A stretch of 8,945 nucleotides of DNA. Source: Candidatus Gastranaerophilales bacterium (lineage in GTDB: Bacteria; Cyanobacteriota; Vampirovibrionia; Gastranaerophilales; Gastranaerophilaceae). The position numbers and the translations under genes were made by a program. The notes below the pieces were generated by a model that ran no database searches, was not told the origin of the DNA, and saw only the letters and a program-made list of their open reading frames with translations. How positions within the stretch are numbered: position 1 is the stretch's first letter; each line of letters opens with the position of its first letter. The stretch spans positions 1 to 8,945 of the forward strand of contig CANQAW010000059.1 in NCBI GenBank assembly GCA_947589525.1. The letters are read 5' to 3'. Below, piece by piece: positions 1 through 4,451 of the stretch.

Positions 1-698
1 AAAACACTATCAGATTTGCCCTTGTTAATCTGGCACAGCAGGGCTATCTTGAAAAAAAACGAATAAAAGGCAATAAGTACTCTTGGATTTACAAAAAAGA
101 ATTTCAACTGTCCGGAGAAGAATTGACAAACGGAATACAGGATGAAGATTTTACTTTAACTCATCAGCTTGTCGCTAAAATTAAAAGCTACATAGAAAAA
201 ACATACAAGCAAGGGGAGAAAATTCTGCCTAATCTTGCATTTAGTGCAATGTTTAATGTAAGCATTAAAACCGTTAACGATGCCATGAAGATTTTAAGCT
301 CCCAAAAAGTAATTTTGTCCCGCAGAGGAAGATACGGAACAATTTATATCGGAAGCAAAGACAATAAAAAAAATGAATACGTCAGCTCCGAAAGAAAAAA
401 ACTGCAAAGCCAAAATTACTCATATTCATGGCAAAAAGCGCTTGAACACTTAAAAAAATATATAGTAAAAAATTATAAAGCAGGCGATAAAATTGCACCG
501 ATAAGAGAGCTTTCGGCGATTTTAAACGTAAGCCCCAATACAGTCAGGCGGGCGCTTGATGATTTATTTAAAACAAATTATCTGGTCTCAAGACGAGGCA
601 AAACAGGCGGAATATTTATTCTTGAGATGCCCGATATTGAAGAAGATACATACAAATGGCTCGCTCTAAATCCAAAGGTAATAATTCCCGAAAATTAA
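1..698 (+). CDS. Tandem GntR-type winged-helix transcriptional regulator (5' end outside window)
   Basis: The frame is open from the left edge (first full codon at 3), so the gene is 5'-truncated and 231 residues are visible. They hold three GntR-like winged helices in a row. The first begins inside its recognition helix (visible residues 1-30, NTIRFALVNL then QQGYL). The second spans about 51-117 (ILPNLAFSAMFNVS, then KTVNDAMKIL and a wing). The third spans about 142-207 (IAPIRELSAILNVSPNTVRR). Corresponding recognition-helix positions fall at residues 1, 89 and 179. Charged linkers separate the domains. No FadR, UTRA/HutC or aminotransferase effector domain follows: the protein ends about 24 residues after the third wing. 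The TTG at 123 is not the start, because homologous coding sequence continues upstream of it. It is probably a DNA-binding regulator reading an extended or repeated operator; target unknown. The stop overlaps the convergent fliE stop by 4 bp. Family is clear, function is not. Confidence 0.85.
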   Translation, partial: NTIRFALVNLAQQGYLEKKRIKGNKYSWIYKKEFQLSGEELTNGIQDEDFTLTHQLVAKIKSYIEKTYKQGEKILPNLAFSAMFNVSIKTVNDAMKILSSQKVILSRRGRYGTIYIGSKDNKKNEYVSSERKKLQSQNYSYSWQKALEHLKKYIVKNYKAGDKIAPIRELSAILNVSPNTVRRALDDLFKTNYLVSRRGKTGGIFILEMPDIEEDTYKWLALNPKVIIPEN

Positions 699-1177
699 AC
701 AGGCATGGTTTTAAATTCATTATAAGCGTTTATCATCTGATTTCTTAATTGTAAAGCCATTTGCATTGCAAGAGAAGACTTTTGAGCCGAAATCATAACA
801 TCATGAACACTTATATCACCGCCCGATGCAAATGTTTCAAAATCATCCTCAGCCTGTTTTGAAATGGTATTAAGCTCATTTATACCGTTTGCAAAACCTT
901 TTTGTATGTCGGATGCCATTCTTGCGCTATCGGAAATATTATAATTATCAATTTTGCTTGCACTTATCGAATCCATACCGACAAACGCCTGAACGGAACC
1001 TTGAACGGGCTCTTGTTTAACATTTGACATACCGTTAAACACCTTTTCAAAATCATCTTGCGAGCTTAAAGTTTTTGTAGTGTTTTGAAGAGATGAAGAA
1101 AAAATTTTATTGAAATCTTTAATTGAATTATCAGTATTATTTTGAAAATTCGGATTTATGGAAAAATTTGAACTCAT
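695..1177 (-). CDS. fliE: Flagellar hook-basal body protein FliE
   Basis: FliE joins the MS ring (FliF) to the proximal rod in the flagellar basal body. The C-terminal half carries the family signature: residues 121-160 read DISVHDVMISAQKSSLAMQM followed by LQLRNQMINAYNEF, the conserved helix that ends nearly all FliE proteins. At 160 residues it is longer than the usual 95-115; the extra roughly 70 N-terminal residues are Asn/Ser-rich with no recognised domain. The ATG follows AAGGA at a suitable distance and lies 13 bp after the flgC stop, so it is co-transcribed with flgC and flgB and is last in the unit. No fliF follows; instead the gene runs into the convergent winged-helix regulator and shares a TTAA with its stop. 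Identity rests on the C-terminal motif and on the flgB-flgC-fliE order, which is standard in many bacteria. Confidence 0.93.
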   Translation of the reverse strand: MSSNFSINPNFQNNTDNSIKDFNKIFSSSLQNTTKTLSSQDDFEKVFNGMSNVKQEPVQGSVQAFVGMDSISASKIDNYNISDSARMASDIQKGFANGINELNTISKQAEDDFETFASGGDISVHDVMISAQKSSLAMQMALQLRNQMINAYNEFKTMPV

Positions 1178-1190
1178 AACCTATCCTTTT

Positions 1191-1682
1191 TTAAATGTTA
1201 ATTGCACTTTGTATCATGGTTTTTGTTGTTTGAGCAATGGTAACATTTGCTTCGTAAGCACGTGAAGCCGAAACCATATTAACCATTTCTTCGACAATAT
1301 TTACATTGGGAAGCTCAACAAAACCATTTTCATCCGCATCGGGATGAGTCGGGTCGTAAACAATCCTTGTCGGATTTATAGAGTCGGTTATGGAATCAAC
1401 GCTGACTCCGCTTAAAGTATTGTTACCGCCCCAAGAAACTCCCCCTTTTAAATAAGGTTCTTCGGGAGGGTCAAACTCGACGCTCGCATTTCCGACAGGA
1501 AACCTAAAGCCTTGTTTAATTGACGCTTCTTTAAAATTAACTTCCTTTTTTCGGTATACTTCCCGCTCGCCCTGTGCATTTCTTGTTGTATTAACATTTG
1601 CAATGTTTGAAGAAATTGTATCCATTTTTATTCTTTGGGCGCTCATTCCTGTTCCCGCAATATCAAATACACTAAAACTCAT
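1191..1682 (-). CDS. flgC: Flagellar basal-body rod protein FlgC
   Basis: FlgC is a proximal rod subunit of the flagellar drive shaft, exported by the flagellar type III system. The N-terminal rod signature is intact (residues 6-34: FDIAGTGMSAQRIKMDTISS then NIANVNTTR), and so is the C-terminal one (about 126-160, with NIVEEMVNMVSASRAYEANV). The length of 163 residues fits the family (about 135-165). The middle has the usual NPTRIVYDPTHPDAD with GFVELPNVN. There is no cleavable signal peptide, as expected for a rod protein. The start ATG has GAGGA upstream in the 18-bp gap after flgB. Its position between flgB and fliE is the canonical order. Confidence 0.97.
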   Translation of the reverse strand: MSFSVFDIAGTGMSAQRIKMDTISSNIANVNTTRNAQGEREVYRKKEVNFKEASIKQGFRFPVGNASVEFDPPEEPYLKGGVSWGGNNTLSGVSVDSITDSINPTRIVYDPTHPDADENGFVELPNVNIVEEMVNMVSASRAYEANVTIAQTTKTMIQSAINI

Positions 1683-1700
1683 AATCTGTCCTCACTGTTT

Positions 1701-2171
1701 TTAAGAATTTGGCTGACCTTGTATTACTCTGGCTAAATTTCCGTATGATTTTGATAATAAATTTGCAACAACCTGATATTTCATACCCGTTTTTGCTTCA
1801 TCCATCATTTCGGCTTCAATATTAACATTATTACCGTCAGGGTCATAAGGGTCTGATGTATCATTTTCAACGTCAATTAAATAACCTTCCTGAACCTGAG
1901 AATTTAAAAATGCAATTTGTTCCGGAGTTTGAGTTCTTAAAAGCTCTGCGGGATTTTTTCCCGATTTTATTGTATTTTGAACTTTTAATTCCTCTTTTTG
2001 ATTTTCCCGTTCAATAATTTGCCTTAAACTTCCCTCAAAAGACACTTCTTTTCTTTGATATCCGGGCGTAAGAGCATTAGCCGTGTTAGATGAAATCGCC
2101 TTAGAACGTTCATACAAACCGTCAAGCGCCATTTGCCCGATATCCCTTGTTCTGTTATCTATTAAATCCAT
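1701..2171 (-). CDS. flgB: Flagellar basal-body rod protein FlgB
   Basis: FlgB is a proximal rod subunit assembled next to FliE and FlgC. Residues 14-46 carry the rod N-terminal helix and signature (MALDGLYERSKAISSNTANA then LTPGYQRKEVSFE), where most homologues read SNIANADTPGYK; the Ile-to-Thr change is mild. Residues 113-150 hold the C-terminal helix (NVNIEAEMMDEAKTGMKYQV). The length of 156 residues is slightly above the typical 130-140, the excess lying in the variable middle. The ATG follows AGGTGG, placed inside the 16-bp gap after the histidine kinase stop, so kinase and rod genes are very likely on one transcript. Confidence 0.95.
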   Translation of the reverse strand: MDLIDNRTRDIGQMALDGLYERSKAISSNTANALTPGYQRKEVSFEGSLRQIIERENQKEELKVQNTIKSGKNPAELLRTQTPEQIAFLNSQVQEGYLIDVENDTSDPYDPDGNNVNIEAEMMDEAKTGMKYQVVANLLSKSYGNLARVIQGQPNS

Positions 2172-2187
2172 ATAATTCCACCTTTGT

Positions 2188-3411
2188 CTATCTTACTTGT
2201 GATAACGGCACAATAAGTGCAAAAATCGTTTCGGTTTTATCGCTTTTAACAAGCTCCAGCTTTCCAAACTGAGAACCTATAAATTTACGGCAGGCGCTTA
2301 ATCCTATACCCCAGCCGTCTTTTTTTGTTGTGTAACCTGATTGAAATATTTTTTCCTTATCGTTTTTCTTGATTGGTTCGCCGTGATTTATAAATAATAT
2401 TTCGATGTTTTCTCCTCTTAAGCGCAGTTTAATTGTAATTTCATCGTTTTTGGTCGAATCATGCGCATTTTTTATAATATTGTTTACCACCAACAGAAAC
2501 TTTTCTTCGTCTATAAATGCATTAGCATTTATTTCTGGAATTTCATCAATTACAACAAGTTTATTTTTCTTTTCTTTTAAAATATAAGCATACATTTTAA
2601 TAGATTCTTGAATAACCGACTTTATATCTTTTTCCTGAAGGTTAATAACATCAAAATCTTTAAAATGAGCAATTTGAGATTTGATTAATTCGATAGATTT
2701 TCTTAAAGGTTTTGTTATTTCAAAATCCTGAGTTTTCTTTTCAAAAATTCGAGCATAAATATCCAAAATGCTTAATTGATTTTTTATCTCATGTGCAACC
2801 GTTCTGATATTTTGATACATTTCATTACGCACAACGGTATTTGCTTCGTTTGCGGTTCTGTAATTTTCCTGCATTTTTGAATTATACAAACCCTCTTGAA
2901 TGCTGTCTTCAAAATAATCAAGTATATTAAACAAAGCTTTATTCATTACATCGTTATCTCGCCTTTCCGGACGAAATTTATAAAACAGCTCATCATAATC
3001 AAGCAGGAACATTTTCTTCAAAACTTCATAAACATCGTTAACAAGTTTTGAGTTTAATTTAAGATATATTTCAAACTTGTTTTCTTCAACTTCTTTAAAC
3101 AAAAAAGCGCAGTTATATCTGGGTGAATTTAAAATTACAAAGCCGGTTTCTTCAACATCAAACTTTGAAAACTCAAAATCGCTGAACTCTTTTAAAGTTA
3201 CCTCTTTTTGATATTCCAGCCTCTTGATTAATCCTTCAATGTCTTCAATATTTTTTAATCGAACAAAAATAACGGCATTTGAGTTATTCGAAGCCAACGG
3301 CTCTAATAAACTTCTCACCAGCGACTTAACTACCGTTTTTGAATACTGTTTATTTTCCGTTAAATCAATATTTTCGAAAAATACACTAAAACCATTTCTT
3401 ACTTTGTTCAT
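2188..3411 (-). CDS. Cytoplasmic sensor histidine kinase
   Basis: This two-component sensor kinase has 407 residues and no membrane segment, so it should sense a cytoplasmic or protein signal. The dimerisation and phosphoacceptor helix holds His207 in VAHEIKNQLS. The ATPase domain has an N-box (VNNIIKNAHDST, Asn315), a G1-like NHGEPI (342-347), an F-box IFQSGYTTK and a G2 GWGIGLSACR (366-375). Two departures from consensus are visible: Gln212 where the HE-x-x-N-P motif has Pro, and Asn342 where G1 normally has Asp. Residues 1-190 are not clearly recognised; about 88-135 (GFVILNSPRYNCAFLFKE, then FEIYLKLNSKLVNDVYEVL) resemble the end of the cyanobacterial DICT sensory domain. An in-frame TAA directly precedes the ATG, which fixes the start. 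It lies 68 bp after the response regulator, its probable partner, and 16 bp before flgB, suggesting a flagellar role. That role is inferred from position only. Confidence 0.9.
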   Translation of the reverse strand: MNKVRNGFSVFFENIDLTENKQYSKTVVKSLVRSLLEPLASNNSNAVIFVRLKNIEDIEGLIKRLEYQKEVTLKEFSDFEFSKFDVEETGFVILNSPRYNCAFLFKEVEENKFEIYLKLNSKLVNDVYEVLKKMFLLDYDELFYKFRPERRDNDVMNKALFNILDYFEDSIQEGLYNSKMQENYRTANEANTVVRNEMYQNIRTVAHEIKNQLSILDIYARIFEKKTQDFEITKPLRKSIELIKSQIAHFKDFDVINLQEKDIKSVIQESIKMYAYILKEKKNKLVVIDEIPEINANAFIDEEKFLLVVNNIIKNAHDSTKNDEITIKLRLRGENIEILFINHGEPIKKNDKEKIFQSGYTTKKDGWGIGLSACRKFIGSQFGKLELVKSDKTETIFALIVPLSQVR

Positions 3412-3445
3412 TTACTTACCATCATCATAAAAAAGTAAAATCCAA

Positions 3446-3482
3446 TAGTTTTCTTGCAAGGATAATCCTTGCAAGAAAACTA
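3446..3482 (-). terminator. Perfect 17-bp stem-loop between response regulator and kinase
   Basis: Arms 3446-3462 and 3466-3482 are exact reverse complements around a 3-base loop. The right arm includes the regulator's TAG stop. Reading on the minus strand, the stem is followed by TTGGATTTTACTTTTTT, a broken T-run rather than a clean one. It may be a leaky terminator or attenuator that lowers kinase relative to regulator, or a structure that protects the regulator mRNA 3' end. The stem-loop is certain; its action is inferred. Confidence 0.6.
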
Positions 3483-4193
3483 AACAGCAATCTTTTTAGC
3501 TTTAGGCTTAAAACCTTTATTAATTGCATATAATACAGCTTGAGTTTTTTCTCTGACTTGAAGTTTTTGGAAAATATTATTTACGTGGGTTTTAACGGTG
3601 GTTTCGGAAATAAACAATTGTGAAGCAACATCTTTATATGTAGCTCCTTCAAGTAAAAGCGAAAGAACTTCCTGTTCTCTGTTTGTTAAGTAATGAAGAA
3701 GGTTTTCTTCGCCGTCATCCTGATTATTTGCATTTCCGTTCTTTTCAAAGTCTTGGAAGTATTCAAAGAATTTTGAGCATAAAACGTTAGGAAGATAAAT
3801 TTTACCCATTGAAACTTCATCCAATGCTTTAATCAATTGAGCGGAAACCATTGTTTTTAAGACATATCCGCTTGCACCTAATTTCATTGCTCTGTATATT
3901 AAATCAGCATCATCATAAGCGGTTAAAACTATTACTCTTGTCTTTAAATTAAGCTTTTGAATTTCCGCTATTGCATTAATTCCGTCCATTTCGGGCATAT
4001 TAATATCCATTAAAACAATATCGGGCTGGTACTTCTTAATTAAAGAAATTGCAACGTTAGCATTTCCGGCATTGGCAATAACTTCGTAATCATTTTCCAG
4101 ATTAACCAATTCGCGAACACCTGAAGCATGTTCGTATTTGTCATCTACAACAATTACTTTTTGTTTTCTCTTAAAATCAATTGTCTTTCTCAT
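3480..4193 (-). CDS. NarL/FixJ-type response regulator (REC + LuxR HTH)
   Basis: This 237-residue DNA-binding response regulator has an N-terminal receiver domain (about 11-135) with the acidic pair Asp17-Asp18, phosphoacceptor Asp63 in VLMDINMPEMDG, Thr91 in VLTAYDD and Lys113 in YVLKT, all the residues needed for phosphotransfer. A linker rich in Asn, Asp and Glu (about 150-165) leads to a LuxR-type helix-turn-helix (about 168-230: LTNREQEVLSLLLEGATYKD, then SETTVKTHVNNIFQKL). The start is secured by GGAGGAG two bases before the ATG. The next gene in the same direction is a histidine kinase, the likely cognate sensor, followed by flgB-flgC-fliE. The stop codon lies inside a perfect 17-bp stem-loop. 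Known flagellar regulators paired with an NtrB-like kinase, such as FlgR, are NtrC-type; this one is NarL-type, so control would be sigma54-independent. Its targets are not visible in the sequence. Confidence 0.95.
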   Translation of the reverse strand: MRKTIDFKRKQKVIVVDDKYEHASGVRELVNLENDYEVIANAGNANVAISLIKKYQPDIVLMDINMPEMDGINAIAEIQKLNLKTRVIVLTAYDDADLIYRAMKLGASGYVLKTMVSAQLIKALDEVSMGKIYLPNVLCSKFFEYFQDFEKNGNANNQDDGEENLLHYLTNREQEVLSLLLEGATYKDVASQLFISETTVKTHVNNIFQKLQVREKTQAVLYAINKGFKPKAKKIAV

Positions 4194-4254
4194 TACTCCT
4201 CCAAAATGTATATTTTTACAACCGTTTAATTCAATTTATGTATCTGACATTTAA

Positions 4255-4283
4255 AATATACTTCTTTAAGGTTAGTTATTCAT
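4255..4283 (-). promoter_or_regulatory. Weak promoter candidate for the response regulator unit
   Basis: On the minus strand ATGAAT (4283-4278) and TATATT (4260-4255) are 17 bp apart, giving a transcript that starts near 4248 with a leader of about 55 bases and an intact GGAGGAG. The -35 match is poor. It is the best-placed candidate in this AT-rich stretch, nothing more. Confidence 0.25.
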
Positions 4284-4327
4284 CAATAAAGAGATTGAAA
4301 TTTAGCCTATATGTTGTGCAACTTATT

Positions 4328-4343
4328 ATCTAAATCTTTAGAT
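4328..4343. repeat. Inverted repeat in the divergent spacer (possible operator)
   Basis: ATCTAAA and TTTAGAT are exact 7-bp inverted arms around a 2-base spacer. The repeat lies about 42 bp upstream of the -35 box of the glycosyltransferase promoter and between two divergent genes, a usual place for a dimeric regulator site. AT-rich sequence makes chance palindromes common, so this is only a candidate. Confidence 0.3.
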
Positions 4344-4371
4344 TAATATACGCTTGTATAACAGTTAATTC

Positions 4372-4385
4372 ACAACTATACAACT
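4372..4385. repeat. ACAACT direct repeat abutting the -35 box
   Basis: ACAACT occurs at 4372-4377 and 4380-4385, a period of 8 bp; the second copy ends on the first base of the TTGTCA -35 box. Such placement would suit an activator or repressor site for the downstream glycosyltransferase gene. No known regulator motif is recognised. Confidence 0.25.
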
Positions 4386-4413
4386 TGTCAAAAATTTATT
4401 TTTATTGTATAAA
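4385..4413 (+). promoter_or_regulatory. Sigma70-type promoter of the GT5-like glycosyltransferase gene
   Basis: TTGTCA (4385-4390) and TATAAA (4408-4413) are separated by exactly 17 bp, each differing from consensus at one position. Transcription should begin near 4420, giving a leader of about 30 bases before the ATG at 4452. This placement excludes the upstream in-frame ATG at 4416 as a start. Confidence 0.6.
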
Positions 4414-4439
4414 TAATGTATTGTGTTGTTAATATTTTT

Positions 4440-4447
4440 GGGGGAAG
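4440..4447 (+). promoter_or_regulatory. Ribosome binding site deciding the start at 4452
   Basis: A run of five G followed by AAG ends four bases before the ATG at 4452. The ATG at 4416 has only AT-rich sequence upstream. With the promoter position this selects 4452, removing 12 residues from the longest reading. Confidence 0.6.
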
Positions 4448-4451
4448 CCTT

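Noticed and set aside
123..125. TTG at 123 as the start of the winged-helix regulator
   Set aside because: The frame is open to the window edge and the codons before it encode the end of another winged helix.
2405..3430. Plus-strand ORFs of 60 and 68 codons opposite the histidine kinase
   Set aside because: They are antisense to a kinase with clear motifs; no ribosome binding site or family match.
4207..4234. TTGAAT-16-TATACA as the response regulator promoter
   Set aside because: The transcript would begin near 4200, inside the GGAGGAG ribosome binding site, leaving almost no leader.
4416..4451. ATG at 4416 as the start of the glycosyltransferase
   Set aside because: It lies three bases after the -10 box and has no ribosome binding site; 4452 has a G-rich one.
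4194..4451. Possible small RNA or extra gene in the divergent spacer
   Set aside because: It is uniformly AT-rich; apart from the promoter and two short repeats I see no ORF with a ribosome binding site and no terminator.
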